Shown: positions 44,973 to 55,071, counted from the stretch's first letter. The stretch: 64,000 bases of DNA from DASSFG01 sp035550375 (GCA_035550375.1 DASZPH010000072.1:62001-126000); one strand, 5' to 3'. The notes: generated from the letters alone by a model not told the origin. Numbers and translations: made by a program.

Positions 44973-46178
44973 CTAGATAACCCGGCAGATAAAACATTTC
45001 AGATATTCGCCCTCGAGGCAGGTGGCGCTGACGGGATGGTCGGCCGCGGCTCCGCGCTGCTCAAGCACCTGGATGTCACGTCCGCTGCGGGCCGCGACTT
45101 CCGCCAGCATGTGCAAGAAATCTTCGCGCGTCACGAAGCCGGAACAACTGCACGTCACGAGCACCCCGTTCGGCTCGAGCAGGTCGACCGCCAGGCGGTT
45201 CAGCTTGTGGTAGGCGCGCAGCGCCTCGTCTACGGCCTGCCGCCGTCGGGCAAACTTGGGCGGATCGAGCACGATGCCGCCGAACTGCCGCCCCTCGGCG
45301 GCCAGTGACTCCAGCGAGCGAAAGGCGTCGCCGCACTCGAAGCGCACGTTGGCGACTTCGTTCAGTTCGGCGTTGGCCTTGGCCAGGGCGATCGCTCTGG
45401 GACTGGAATCGATCGCCAGCACGTCGGCGGCGCCGGCCAGACGGGCGGCGCACAGCGAGAAGGCCCCGCTGTAGCAGAACATATCTAGCACGCGGCGGCC
45501 CCGAAAATACTCCGCCGCCACGCGCCGGTTCTCGCGCTGGTCGATAAAGAAGCCCGTCTTCTGGCCGGCCGAAATGTCGACGCCGTATCGCAGGCCGTGC
45601 TCGCGGATAAAAATCGGCCCTTCCGGCGCCTCGCCCCACGCCACCTCGTCGAGGGCCGGCAGCCCCTCCAGCTTCGCCATCTCGTGATCGTGACGCACGA
45701 CGATGCCGCGCGGGCCGACCGAGTCCGCCAGAATGGAAACGAGCCCCTTCAGCCTCGCCGCCAGGCCCAGCGACGAAACCTGCACGACGAGGAAGTCGGC
45801 GTAGCGGTCGACGATCAGTCCGCTCAGTCCGTCCCCCTCGCTGAAGACGAGCCTCACGGCGTCTTCGCTCCCCCGCCAGAAAAGCGACAAGCGTAGCTGA
45901 AGCGCGTTCTCGATGCGCCGCCGCCAGAATGTGTCGTCAAGCGGCTCGTCGGCGCGCCAACTGTAGAGCCGCAGGCGGATGCGGCTGCGGCCATTGTAAA
46001 GGCCCCTGGCGATCCACTCCCCGTGGTCGGAGAAGAGCTCCGCGACGTCTCCGTCGGCAGGTTCGCCTTCAACCGATTCGACGGCCGAGTCGAGCACCCA
46101 GGGATGACGGCCAAAAAAGGGCCTCGCTTTGCGCGGCTTGAGCACGAGGCGGGCCGCGGCTTGGCTGGACACGCTCAT
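44973..46178 (-). CDS. rlmI: 23S rRNA (cytosine-C5) methyltransferase, RlmI type
   Basis: 401 residues. A PUA-like N-terminus (KPRKARPFFGRHPWVLDSAV) is followed by a Rossmann methyltransferase with RRVLDMFCYSGAFSLCAAR (motif I), DPPKFARRRQAV (motif IV) and LVTCSCSGFVTREDF with the catalytic Cys of m5C enzymes. This matches RlmI (m5C1962 of 23S rRNA). The ATG at 46178 overlaps the stop of the DUF1570 gene as ATGA. The longer reading frame to 46235 lies inside that gene. The operon companion is unrelated in function. Confidence 0.85.
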   Translation of the reverse strand: MSVSSQAAARLVLKPRKARPFFGRHPWVLDSAVESVEGEPADGDVAELFSDHGEWIARGLYNGRSRIRLRLYSWRADEPLDDTFWRRRIENALQLRLSLFWRGSEDAVRLVFSEGDGLSGLIVDRYADFLVVQVSSLGLAARLKGLVSILADSVGPRGIVVRHDHEMAKLEGLPALDEVAWGEAPEGPIFIREHGLRYGVDISAGQKTGFFIDQRENRRVAAEYFRGRRVLDMFCYSGAFSLCAARLAGAADVLAIDSSPRAIALAKANAELNEVANVRFECGDAFRSLESLAAEGRQFGGIVLDPPKFARRRQAVDEALRAYHKLNRLAVDLLEPNGVLVTCSCSGFVTREDFLHMLAEVAARSGRDIQVLEQRGAAADHPVSATCLEGEYLKCFICRVI

Positions 46179-47671
46179 TTCGATCCGAGGACTTCCTCCA
46201 CGTCGGTCCGTAGCGAACGCATGTACGACCGCCACTCCTGATCGAGCAGGGACCGGTCGGTTCCGAACTCCCGGTCGAAGAGCGGGTTCAGCACCTCGGG
46301 GGTGAATTCGATGTCGGGCGGCAGCTCACCCAGCGCCTTGTAGAACCGCATCAGCTCGTCGAAATGCTTTTCGACCAGGAAGTGCGTCAGCGCCCAGGCC
46401 TGACCGTATCCGTGGAGCACCGCCCCCAGCGACACGGCGTAGTCGAAAATCTGGTCTCCCACGATGAAGTTCAGGCTCGAGTGCTCGCGGTCGGGCTCCA
46501 GGGCCCGGTAGAACATCAGCCGCTGTTCGTTGACGGCGCCCACGCCGCTCCAGGCTCCGTCGTTGGGCGACTCAAAATAGGCCGCCAGCCCCTCATGCAC
46601 CCATTTGGGGACGCGCACGTGGTGGGGAAACAATCCCGTGTTCGAGGCCATCTGGTGCGTCGCCTCGTGGCTGACCACCTCGACGTCGTTGCTCTCGCGA
46701 TCGACCTGAATGAGCAGGTCGATCGTATTCGCCAGGCGGATGATGTCCTTCGCGCCGGACATTTTCCCCTTCGCGGCGTCCTTGCCGATCCCCTTGAGCC
46801 TGGCGGCCGCCTCGTTGAGCTGCTTGAAGCGCTCGCTGGAAGCGTGGTCGAAGAAAAAACTGATGTTGCGCTCCGGCAGGTAAAAGCCCGAGGCGTTCAC
46901 CAGCTCGGGGCTGAGGCGGGTGGAAAAATCTTTGTAGTCGGCGTAGTTGTTGAACAGTACGACCTGCAGCCGTTCCTTGGGCACCTCCAGGTCGACCCCT
47001 CGCGAATAGAAGGTGAGCAGGAAGGTTTCGTAGACGCGCTCAAGCAGTTCCAATCGCAGCTCGTGGCGGGGCTTTTTGATGCGGGATTCTTTGTCGGGCT
47101 TGTCTGGCGTGTCGTAGAGCAGCGAGAAGTGATCGCTCGTGGCGAATTTCATCTCCTTGCGATGCACGAAGCGGCGCATTTCGTCCGCCTCGCCGGAGCG
47201 CGAGGCCGCCGGCTTGCGCAGTCGATCCCGCAGGGCCAGAATCCGCTTGGCTTCCTCGAACTTCGGGTCGACGTTCAACGTCTCGTTGACCGCCTCGTAG
47301 TATTCGTCGAGCATGCCGTGCTTCAGGGCCCACACGCCCGCCTGGAAAACGCCGGCGGCGTTTTTCTCGTTCAGGGCGGCGCGCAGCCGCTTTCTGTACT
47401 GCTGGTTGAGGGTGGGCACCGTGTGGATCTTGCAGTCGTGCAGGTCGAAATAGAGCGTGCCAAGGGGATGCTGCAGCGACATATTGCCCCCGGGCAACCC
47501 CGTCGCCTTGCCTTGCAAAAGAATGCGCGCGCCCTTTCCCAGGTGATATTCCACGAAATCGGCCCGCGCCGTCCCCGCGGCGGCGAGCACAAGCGCCAGG
47601 GCCAGGAGACTCTTGGTTCGCTTGCGATTCGGCTTCGATTCGCGTGGGCAAATGACGGATTGGACGGTCAT
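46175..47671 (-). CDS. DUF1570 secreted peptidase-like protein
   Basis: 498 residues from ATG 47671, with a signal peptide (KRTKSLLALALVLAAAGTARA). The motif VVSHEATHQMAS (HExxH) and the downstream PKWVHEGLAAYFES, with its glutamate, are the metallopeptidase-like features of the DUF1570 family. The N-terminal part binds nothing I can identify. It is first in an operon with rlmI (ATGA), and a DUF1559 lipoprotein gene lies 19 bp upstream. DUF1570 proteins are typical of planctomycetes; substrate unknown. Confidence 0.85.
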   Translation of the reverse strand: MTVQSVICPRESKPNRKRTKSLLALALVLAAAGTARADFVEYHLGKGARILLQGKATGLPGGNMSLQHPLGTLYFDLHDCKIHTVPTLNQQYRKRLRAALNEKNAAGVFQAGVWALKHGMLDEYYEAVNETLNVDPKFEEAKRILALRDRLRKPAASRSGEADEMRRFVHRKEMKFATSDHFSLLYDTPDKPDKESRIKKPRHELRLELLERVYETFLLTFYSRGVDLEVPKERLQVVLFNNYADYKDFSTRLSPELVNASGFYLPERNISFFFDHASSERFKQLNEAAARLKGIGKDAAKGKMSGAKDIIRLANTIDLLIQVDRESNDVEVVSHEATHQMASNTGLFPHHVRVPKWVHEGLAAYFESPNDGAWSGVGAVNEQRLMFYRALEPDREHSSLNFIVGDQIFDYAVSLGAVLHGYGQAWALTHFLVEKHFDELMRFYKALGELPPDIEFTPEVLNPLFDREFGTDRSLLDQEWRSYMRSLRTDVEEVLGSK

Positions 47672-47690
47672 CAGTTTTTCTCCCGTGCGT

Positions 47691-48893
47691 TCACTCCGGA
47701 CGAATGCCGGGGTTGGTTGCCAGGTCGACCGTCTCACCGCCGTGGATCGTACACAACGCGCGAAACACGGCCGGGTCGATGTCCTTGGAAATCCGCTTGA
47801 CGGAACCGTCGGCCATGGCAGCCAGCGTGCCGGAGCCCGGATCGCCGCCCGCGCCAAAACCGGTGATCGAATCGAAATAGGGCGCCCGTGCGGCCCGAAT
47901 GGTCGAGCCTCCCCCGGCCGCCCACGCCCCCACAATCTTGCCGGCGCCGATGAGCATGATGGTGTTGGCCGTTCCGTCGGTGATCTCTTCGGGCCGAGCG
48001 ATCTGGTCGTAGCCAAAAATGCCCGCGCGGGGGTCGCTCCGCGGCAGCGAGGCGGCCACCAGGTTACGCGAGTCCTCGACTCCAGCCATGCCGACAAAAT
48101 GCGTAAACGCCGGCCCGATGGCGTTCTTCTGTCCGATGATCTTCAAATTGTGGTTGGGGTTCCTCGGATCGAGAAAGGCCGGAACGACCTGACATGCGTA
48201 GGCAAGGTTCTCCTTTTCGTGCCAGCCCTTGCTGTGGTCGAATTTGGCGTACAGGTCGCTATACCCGACGTGGGGGAGCAACTGGATCATCCAGCTATTG
48301 CCCGCCCCGACCGGCTTGTCGTCAAAACGCTTGACCCCCGTGAGGTTCGTCCCCAGTAGCCACCATTGGTTGGCGGCTGTCGCCAAGCCGCGCGCATCAC
48401 CGGACCCCACCGCCCCTGGAGGCGGCCCGCCTGACGCCGCAGCGGGCGGGTTCCCGGGTGCTCCAGCGCCCGGATTGGCCGCCGCGCTAAGCGGCGGCTG
48501 CGGGGCGGCTGGGCCGGGTGTCGTCGGGGCGCCAACCCCGGCAGCTCCAGGTGCAGCAGCGGGCGGAAGGCCCGGAGCCCCGGAGGCAAAAGGAGCCATC
48601 GCGGGAGGGGTTGTTGCCGGCGGCGGCACGGTGTTCGGACTAGCACCCGCGCCGACAACAGTCGGCCCACCCGCCGCCGTCGCGGCGGAATTCATGGCGG
48701 GCGGCGCCGTGGGATTTACCGCTACGTTGGGCTGGTAGGCGGCCGTGCCAAGATGCGTCGAGCCGCCGTCGCCTTCGTCTTGCTGAACAACGTCGGTCAC
48801 CTGCGCGACCGGGGTTTGCGATCTCCCGCAACCCGCCGAGAGAACGGCCGCGCACAACCCCGGCGCCACTAGAAAAGAGCGTAAATGAGACAT
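47691..48893 (-). CDS. DUF1559-tail lipoprotein with long Pro/Ala/Gly linker
   Basis: 400 residues. The lipobox LSAGC (Cys near 22) follows a short signal peptide. Residues about 40-165 are a low-complexity Pro/Ala/Gly linker. The C-terminal 235 residues look like the DUF1559 core (WMIQLLPHVGYSDLY, DGTANTIMLIGAGKIVGAW) and the final MADGSVKRISKDID replaces the H-x9-DG tail. The pilin-type head is missing and a lipid anchor takes its place. It lies 19 bp before the DUF1570 gene. The ATG at 48893 is the only sensible start. Confidence 0.75.
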   Translation of the reverse strand: MSHLRSFLVAPGLCAAVLSAGCGRSQTPVAQVTDVVQQDEGDGGSTHLGTAAYQPNVAVNPTAPPAMNSAATAAGGPTVVGAGASPNTVPPPATTPPAMAPFASGAPGLPPAAAPGAAGVGAPTTPGPAAPQPPLSAAANPGAGAPGNPPAAASGGPPPGAVGSGDARGLATAANQWWLLGTNLTGVKRFDDKPVGAGNSWMIQLLPHVGYSDLYAKFDHSKGWHEKENLAYACQVVPAFLDPRNPNHNLKIIGQKNAIGPAFTHFVGMAGVEDSRNLVAASLPRSDPRAGIFGYDQIARPEEITDGTANTIMLIGAGKIVGAWAAGGGSTIRAARAPYFDSITGFGAGGDPGSGTLAAMADGSVKRISKDIDPAVFRALCTIHGGETVDLATNPGIRPE

Positions 48894-49050
48894 GTCGCCC
48901 TCGTAGTTCGACAGCGGTGCCGGAAACGGCCACCTCCTGCCCCTGGAGAGATTAAGGCCATCATACCGGGAACGTCTGACCCGTCAAAGGAGTTGGGCGA
49001 CGTTCCGCCGAGAGCTGGAGACAGAGGGCTTGCCCCGCCCCGCGAGACCG

Positions 49051-49717
49051 CTACGGCGATCCGTTACGCCCGACGCGCGATGCGCCGCCAACGCCGAATG
49101 ACGCCCGGGCCACGCCCATGATCGCAAAGGAGGCCGGCTCCGGTGCCGCAGACTTCGTTTGCATCACCAGGAAATCGAAGTTGTTTGAGCTGGACACTGC
49201 CGGCGAATCCTGAAGGAGGTAGGCCATGGTGTAGGTTCCTTCCGCACCGAGTGGCGGGTTGCGGACGTCGATGAAGAACTCGTCGGCGCTCGTTCCCGAC
49301 GAATCGAGGAACCAGCCCCAACTCTGGTACTCCCAGGTCGCCGCACCGGCGCCGAAGTACAACACCCAAGGGCTCAGGCTGTAGCCCAAGGTCGAGGCAA
49401 GAAGGTTGCCCGGCGCCGTGTCCGCCGTCGAGCCGTTGGGAAGATCGGCGGCCGGCATGCCGGCATCTTCCAGGAGTGTGATCACCTGGCTTTCGCTGGC
49501 GAGATGGAAGCCCGAAAAAGCGGCCAGGGCGCTATTCGGCGACAGGCCGAGCGTTTTTTGAGGCGTCGAGCCACACCAGGCCCGTCGACGTGTCGACCGT
49601 CACGGGCTCGCCGGAAATGGTTTCCGTCATAAGCGCCGCGTGGGCTGGCGGCGCCGTGGCGACGATGGCCGCCGACAAGAAAAGAGCTATCAGCCGGCTG
49701 CGGCAAGAAAGATCCAC
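49051..49717 (-). pseudogene. PEP-CTERM-type secreted protein gene, frameshifted at a homopolymer
   Basis: Two frames join into one protein of about 220 residues. The first part has a signal peptide (SRLIALFLSAAIVATAPPAHA) and continues to VWLDASK; the next bases are a run of six A (T6 on the plus strand, about 49554-49559) followed by a stop 24 bases on. Dropping one A gives ASKTLGLSPNSALAAFSGFH, then LASESQVITLLEDAGMP in the frame that ends at 49051. The C-terminus has APEPAS and a hydrophobic tail with a basic end, close to a PEP-CTERM sorting signal. The start is probably GTG 49717 or an upstream ATG (49774). It is an A6 slip, so a sequencing error is possible. Confidence 0.65.
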
Positions 49718-50078
49718 CTCTTCATCCCATTCTTCTCCGTTCAAGTGCGAGTGCGGAGGTGCGCGCTTGCCCACCTTCCCACGTCAAGCGATCGCCAGAG
49801 ATCGCGCGTCATTAGGAGATCGTGGGACGTGTGACAGCAGTTTTGCGGCCGACTCGCCAGACGGACAACCAAGGGATCCGTTCTGTCAGCGACGACACAG
49901 TTTTAAGACTTCATAGGCGCCCCTTGAGGGGATGGTGCCCGCGCGGTAACTTCGAGGGATTTTAGAATGAACGTTGAAGTTGGCATAAAATATAGAGTGT
50001 GCGGGCAGGGTTCATAAAAACGCCCGGCTCACGAGCGTCGAGTGTTTTCCAGGGAGCCAGCGAGGAGAGAGGAGTTCC
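49718..50078. other. Intergenic region upstream of carB
   Basis: About 360 bases between the broken PEP-CTERM gene (leftward) and carB (rightward). An A/T-rich stretch at 49958-49998 (TTGAAG, TAAAAT and TATAGA present, none well spaced) is the best promoter candidate. A purine-rich GAGGAGAGAGGAG run at 50062-50074 precedes the carB GTG. Confidence 0.4.
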
Positions 50079-53000
50079 GTGCCGCGTCGCGACGATATCC
50101 ACAAGATCCTGTTGATCGGTTCAGGCCCGATCATCATCGGCCAGGCCTGCGAGTTCGATTATTCGGGCACGCAGGCGTGCAAGGCCCTGCGCGAAGAAGG
50201 GTACGAGGTGGTGCTCATCAACTCGAACCCCGCGACGATCATGACCGATCCCGGCACCGCCGACCGCACCTACATCGAGCCGCTCACCTGGGAAATGGTG
50301 GCCAAGGTGATCGAAGCCGAGCGGCCCGACGCCCTGCTGCCCACGCTGGGCGGGCAAACGGGTCTTAACCTGGCGATGGAGCTGGAACGCAAGGGGGTGC
50401 TGCGGCAATACGGCGTGGAGATGATCGGCGCCAAGCCCGACGTCATCGCCAAGGCCGAGGAACGCGAGAAGTTCAAGCAGGCGATGGAGCGGATCGGACT
50501 CGAGGTCTGCCGCGGCCGAACCGTGCACAACATCCAGGAGGCCCGCGAAGCGGTGCAGTGGATCGGCCTGCCGTGCGTGGTGCGGCCGAGCTTCACGCTG
50601 GGGGGCACGGGCAGCGGCGTGGCATTCAACCGCGAAGAGTTCGACCAGATGGTTCGCCGCGGACTCGATTTCTCGCCCATCAGCGAAGTCTTGCTGGAGG
50701 AATCGATCCTCGGCTGGAAAGAGTACGAGATGGAGGTGATGCGCGACGTCGACGACAACGTCGTCATCATCTGCTCCATCGAGAACTTCGATCCAATGGG
50801 CGTGCACACGGGCGACTCGATCACCGTCGCCCCGGCCCAGACGCTCAGCGACAAGGAATACCAGCGGATGCGGGACGCCTCGCTGGCGGTCATCCGCGAG
50901 ATTGGCGTCGAGACGGGCGGCTCGAACATCCAGTTCGCCATCGACCCGCACAACGGGCGAATGATCGTCATCGAGATGAACCCGCGGGTCAGCCGTTCCA
51001 GCGCCCTGGCCTCGAAGGCCACCGGTTTCCCGATCGCCAAGATTGCGGCCAAGCTGGCCGTCGGCTACCGGCTGCACGAACTGGCCAACGACATCACCCG
51101 TGAGACAAAGGCTTGCTTCGAGCCGACGATCGACTACGTGGTGACCAAGATCCCCCGCTTTGCTTTCGAGAAATTCCCCGAAGCCGACCCCAAGCTCACC
51201 ACGCAGATGAAGAGCGTGGGAGAGACGATGGCCATCGGCCGCACCTTCAAGGAGTCGTTCCAGAAGGCCCTGCGCGGCCTGGAGGTGGGCAGCTTCGGTT
51301 TCGGTTGCGACAACAAGGACCTCTGGGGCACGCCGCAGCAGCCCTCGCGCGACGAAATTCGCGCCACGCTGGCCACCCCTTGCGCCGAGCGCGTCTGGCA
51401 TCTGCGCTACGCCTTCAAAGACGGCATGACCGTTAACGAGATCCATGAACTGACGGCGATCGACCCCTGGTTTCTCGACAACTTGAAGGAGATCGTTGAG
51501 CTGGAAGAGGAGCTGCGCCGCCAGCCGAGCTGGCACGACGTGAGCCGCCCCCTTTTGAAGAAGGCCAAACAATTCGGCTTTTCCGACCGCCAGTTGGCGA
51601 CGATTTTTGATGTCCCTGAAGCAACGGTGAGGGCCGACCGCAAGCGGGAAGGAATTCTGGCCACGTTCAAGGCGGTCGACACGTGCGCCGCCGAGTTCGA
51701 GGCCTATACGCCGTATTACTACTCGACCTTCGAGGACGAGGACGAGACACCCGCCAAGCCGGCCGGCGGCAAACGGATCATGATTCTGGGCGGCGGGCCG
51801 AACCGCATCGGCCAGGGGATCGAGTTCGACTACTGCTGCTGCCAGGCGAGTTTTGCCCTGCGCGAGCTGGGAATCGAATCGGTAATGGTCAACTCGAACC
51901 CCGAGACCGTTAGCACCGATTACGACACCAGCGACCTGCTCTTCTTCGAGCCCCTCACGACCGAAGACGTGCTCAACATCTGCGACCGGGTCGAGCCGGA
52001 CGGGGTGATCGTCCAATTCGGCGGGCAAACTCCGCTGAACCTCGCGCGGGCGCTGGCCACGGCGGGCGTGCCGATCATCGGCACGAGCGTCGACACGATC
52101 GAGGACGCCGAAGACCGGGAGAAATTCGCCGCCATTCTGCGGCGGCTCGACCTGCGGCAGCCGGCCAACGGCATCGCCCGCACAATGGACCAGGCGCGGA
52201 CCGAAGCGGCCAAGATAGGCTTTCCCGCCTTGGTACGCCCCAGCTTCGTGCTGGGCGGACGGGCGATGGAAATCTGCTACGACCAGGCCCAGCTCGAGCG
52301 CTTCGTGCAAGAAGCATTCGTCGCGGCCCAGGGAAAACCGGTGCTCATCGACCGCTTTCTGGAAGACGCGATCGAAGTCGACGTCGACGCCCTTTGCGAC
52401 GGGCAGCGAACGATCGTAGCGGGGGTGATGGAGCACATCGAAGAAGCAGGCGTTCACTCGGGCGACTCGGCCTGCGCCATTCCCCCCTACAGCCTGCCCG
52501 GCCCCGTTGTCGCCGAGATTCGCGAGGCCACCGAAAGACTCGCCCGGCTGATGCAGGTCAAGGGGCTGATGAACATTCAGTTCGCCGTCAAACAAGAGGA
52601 GGGCAGGCAGAACGTCTACGTGCTGGAAGTGAACCCGCGAGCCAGCCGCACGGTGCCGTTCGTCTCCAAGGCCATCGGCATGCCGCTGGCAAAGATCGCG
52701 GCCAAGATCATGGCCGGCGTTTCACTGGCCGAACAAGCCTACGACTCGGCGCCGATCCCCAGCCACGTTTCCGTGAAGGAAAGCGTCTTTCCGTTTGTCA
52801 AGTTTACGGGAGTCGACATCGTCCTCGGCCCCGAGATGCGCTCCACGGGTGAAGTGATGGGCACCAGCGAGCGGTTCTCGATCGCCTTCGCCAAGAGCCA
52901 GCTTGCGGCGGGCGTCGTCTTGCCGCAGTCGGGCACGATTTTCCTCAGCCTTTCGGACCGGACCAAGCGGCATGCCGTAAGCCTGGCGAGCAAACTCGTC

Positions 53001-53342
53001 GAGCTCGGCTTCCAGATCATCGCCACGGGCGGCACGGCCAGGCTGCTCGTCGAGGCGGGCATTTCGGTGAGGCAAGTCAAGAAACTACAGGAAGGGCATC
53101 CGAACCTGCTCGACTTGCTGATCGACGGCCAGATTCAGCTCATCGTCAACACGCCCAGCGGCAAGGGGGCCCGCACCGACGAAGGACGGATCCGGGCCGC
53201 CTCCGTCTCTCACGGCGTGCCCTGTATCACCACCATTCAGGCCGCCGACGCGGCCCTGAGGGCCATGGAGGCGTTGCGAGAAGAGGCGATGACCGTGCAA
53301 GCCTTGCAAGACCGCCTGGAGCAGGAAGCAGTGGGAAAGTAG
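50079..53342 (+). CDS. carB: Carbamoyl phosphate synthase large subunit
   Basis: 1087 residues. It joins ammonia, bicarbonate and two ATP to carbamoyl phosphate for arginine and pyrimidines. Both ATP-grasp halves are present. The first begins LLIGSGPIIIGQACEFDYSG, the second MILGGGPNRIGQGIEFDYCC, and each ends in an NPR motif (EMNPRVSRSSALASKATG, EVNPRASRTVPFVSKAIG). The oligomerisation domain lies between them and the C-terminal MGS-like regulatory domain closes (IIATGGTARLLVEAGISV). The start is GTG at 50079, set by GGAG four bases upstream. The small subunit carA is not adjacent. About 15 residues longer than the E. coli enzyme, which is not unusual. Confidence 0.97.
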   Translation: MPRRDDIHKILLIGSGPIIIGQACEFDYSGTQACKALREEGYEVVLINSNPATIMTDPGTADRTYIEPLTWEMVAKVIEAERPDALLPTLGGQTGLNLAMELERKGVLRQYGVEMIGAKPDVIAKAEEREKFKQAMERIGLEVCRGRTVHNIQEAREAVQWIGLPCVVRPSFTLGGTGSGVAFNREEFDQMVRRGLDFSPISEVLLEESILGWKEYEMEVMRDVDDNVVIICSIENFDPMGVHTGDSITVAPAQTLSDKEYQRMRDASLAVIREIGVETGGSNIQFAIDPHNGRMIVIEMNPRVSRSSALASKATGFPIAKIAAKLAVGYRLHELANDITRETKACFEPTIDYVVTKIPRFAFEKFPEADPKLTTQMKSVGETMAIGRTFKESFQKALRGLEVGSFGFGCDNKDLWGTPQQPSRDEIRATLATPCAERVWHLRYAFKDGMTVNEIHELTAIDPWFLDNLKEIVELEEELRRQPSWHDVSRPLLKKAKQFGFSDRQLATIFDVPEATVRADRKREGILATFKAVDTCAAEFEAYTPYYYSTFEDEDETPAKPAGGKRIMILGGGPNRIGQGIEFDYCCCQASFALRELGIESVMVNSNPETVSTDYDTSDLLFFEPLTTEDVLNICDRVEPDGVIVQFGGQTPLNLARALATAGVPIIGTSVDTIEDAEDREKFAAILRRLDLRQPANGIARTMDQARTEAAKIGFPALVRPSFVLGGRAMEICYDQAQLERFVQEAFVAAQGKPVLIDRFLEDAIEVDVDALCDGQRTIVAGVMEHIEEAGVHSGDSACAIPPYSLPGPVVAEIREATERLARLMQVKGLMNIQFAVKQEEGRQNVYVLEVNPRASRTVPFVSKAIGMPLAKIAAKIMAGVSLAEQAYDSAPIPSHVSVKESVFPFVKFTGVDIVLGPEMRSTGEVMGTSERFSIAFAKSQLAAGVVLPQSGTIFLSLSDRTKRHAVSLASKLVELGFQIIATGGTARLLVEAGISVRQVKKLQEGHPNLLDLLIDGQIQLIVNTPSGKGARTDEGRIRAASVSHGVPCITTIQAADAALRAMEALREEAMTVQALQDRLEQEAVGK

Positions 53343-53479
53343 GGCCATCGGCTTCCTCCCTGAGCATCGACGGCCATTGTTAGTTCATGATGAGCGATGT
53401 TGACTTCGTCGGCCGCGCTCACCTATTCTGGATTCGTTGACTTTGCGTCCGGTTCACCCCCCAGCCGGCTTCTATCCCG

Positions 53480-53887
53480 ATGCGAGTCGTCTGCTCTCGA
53501 TATGCAGTAGCTACCGCAGCACTAGCCTATTTGCTGGCTGGTGCGCTGAGCGTATTGCATCACCATGAGCACGGCTGCCATGAATCGGGCTTCCACGAAC
53601 GGGGCCCGTCGGATACCGACCAGGCGTCTTGCCAGCACCAGTCAACTGGGCAGCACTCAACTGGTCGGGATTCAACGGAGCAGGACGGGGACGAGCACAA
53701 TCCGCAGCCGCAGTCGGACGACGACTGTCTAGCCTGCCGTTTGGCGGCCCAGAGCGCCGTCGTCTGCGTGCCGCTGGCCGAATCGGGCCTCTGTCCCCTG
53801 GTCGTGGAGCTGCGGTCGACGGCGCCGACCTTCTTTCTTGAGCCCGTCCATTCCTGCGGACTGGCACGCGCGCCTCCGATGGCGTGA
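53480..53887 (+). CDS. His/Cys-rich secreted protein
   Basis: 135 residues. A signal-like head (YAVATAALAYLLAGALSVL) is followed by HHHEHGCHESGFHERG, a Ser/Thr/Gln/Asp-rich spacer, and SDDDCLACRLAAQ. The clusters of His and Cys suggest metal binding in the envelope, similar in style to DUF2946-like proteins, but I cannot assign a family. The gene ends 170 bp before a DUF1559 gene on the same strand. Confidence 0.55.
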   Translation: MRVVCSRYAVATAALAYLLAGALSVLHHHEHGCHESGFHERGPSDTDQASCQHQSTGQHSTGRDSTEQDGDEHNPQPQSDDDCLACRLAAQSAVVCVPLAESGLCPLVVELRSTAPTFFLEPVHSCGLARAPPMA

Positions 53888-54057
53888 AGCACCTGTTTGC
53901 GTTTCCCCAGGCCTTTAGGCAGGGAGCGCAGAACGGCGCGTTCGCGCGGGTCATTTTTGGCTCGCGCGCGGCTGACCGTTGCTTTCACGTTTTGCGATTC
54001 CTGGCGGCAGCGCTCGACTTGACCCGACGCTGTCGATCCTTCATCGGAGATTCATTC

Positions 54058-55041
54058 ATGTATCGACGTAATGCATTTACCTTGGTCGAGTTGCTGGTGG
54101 TGATTGCCGTCATTGGCATCCTCGTCGCCTTGCTCTTGCCCGCCGTGCAGGCAGCGCGCGAGTCGTCGCGTCGTACCTCCTGCTACAACAACCTCAAGCA
54201 GATCGGCATCGGTCTGCACCACTATCACGACGCGCTGAAGGTGTTCCCACCGGCGTACCTCGTTTCGCCCCTCACCAACGTCGCGATGGGGCCGGCCGAT
54301 CCGACCACCGGAGATACGGGACCGGGGTGGGGCTTCCTGACGGCTATGCTGCCTTTCGTCGAGCAAGGGCCGCTCTATCAGTCGCTGAACATCAATCTCC
54401 CTTGTTGGTCGCCAGCCAACGCTGCGCAGGTCAAGACGGCCATACCGCAATACGTCTGCCCGTCGGCCGTGAACATGGGTTCGCCCGCGGTCTATAACGT
54501 GGTCGATGCCTCGGGCAACACGCTGGCCTCGTTCGCGCGGGCCAACTACGTCGGCGTCGCGGGAAGATACTCGCCGTGGCAGCAATATTATGATCCGGGA
54601 GCGGACCTCGTTACCGCGGCTCCTGTTGACGGCATGCTGTTTCGCAACAGCCATACCCGCATGGCGGATGTTCTCGACGGGACGAGCCACACCCTGTTCG
54701 TTTCGGAAAAGACGCCCTATCACAGCGATTCCACCTGGGTGGGCGTGGTGCCTGGGGGCGTCACCAACCCCACGTTGCACTTCGCGATCGTGGGCTCCGA
54801 TCCGTCCTCTTCGCAGGTCAACGTGCACACCGGCCCCACCCCTGGCGAAGTTCCCCCCGTCATCAAGCCGCCCAGCCAACCCTTCGCCAACACCGACGAA
54901 GTCTGGTCGAACCACCCGAACGGAGCGAATTGCCTCTTCGTCGACGGCAGCGTGAAATTCGTCTCCGACAACATCGACAACCTCACCTGGTCGTTCTACG
55001 GGACACGTGCCGGGGGGGACACTCCCCGCGACGGCAACTGA
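54058..55041 (+). CDS. DUF1559 protein with pilin-type N-terminus
   Basis: 327 residues from ATG 54058; the preceding in-frame codons back to 53884 are not family-like. The head NAFTLVELLVVIAVIGIL is a prepilin-type signal and helix, followed by LLPAVQAARESSRRTSCYNN and KQIGIGLHHYHDALKVFPP. The tail motif is HPNGANCLFVDGSVKF (H-x9-DG). It is followed 30 bp later by a small lipoprotein gene, a pairing I have seen in planctomycetes. Function unknown; see also the paralogue at 37834-38865. Confidence 0.93.
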   Translation: MYRRNAFTLVELLVVIAVIGILVALLLPAVQAARESSRRTSCYNNLKQIGIGLHHYHDALKVFPPAYLVSPLTNVAMGPADPTTGDTGPGWGFLTAMLPFVEQGPLYQSLNINLPCWSPANAAQVKTAIPQYVCPSAVNMGSPAVYNVVDASGNTLASFARANYVGVAGRYSPWQQYYDPGADLVTAAPVDGMLFRNSHTRMADVLDGTSHTLFVSEKTPYHSDSTWVGVVPGGVTNPTLHFAIVGSDPSSSQVNVHTGPTPGEVPPVIKPPSQPFANTDEVWSNHPNGANCLFVDGSVKFVSDNIDNLTWSFYGTRAGGDTPRDGN

Positions 55042-55071
55042 CACGCGTAAAGCGAGGGAGACGACTCCGCC

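Noticed and set aside
50121..52595. An 824-codon open frame antisense to carB
   Set aside because: It is a high-GC shadow of carB; the peptide is rich in Arg, Asp, Val and His with no recognisable domain, while carB is conserved along its length.
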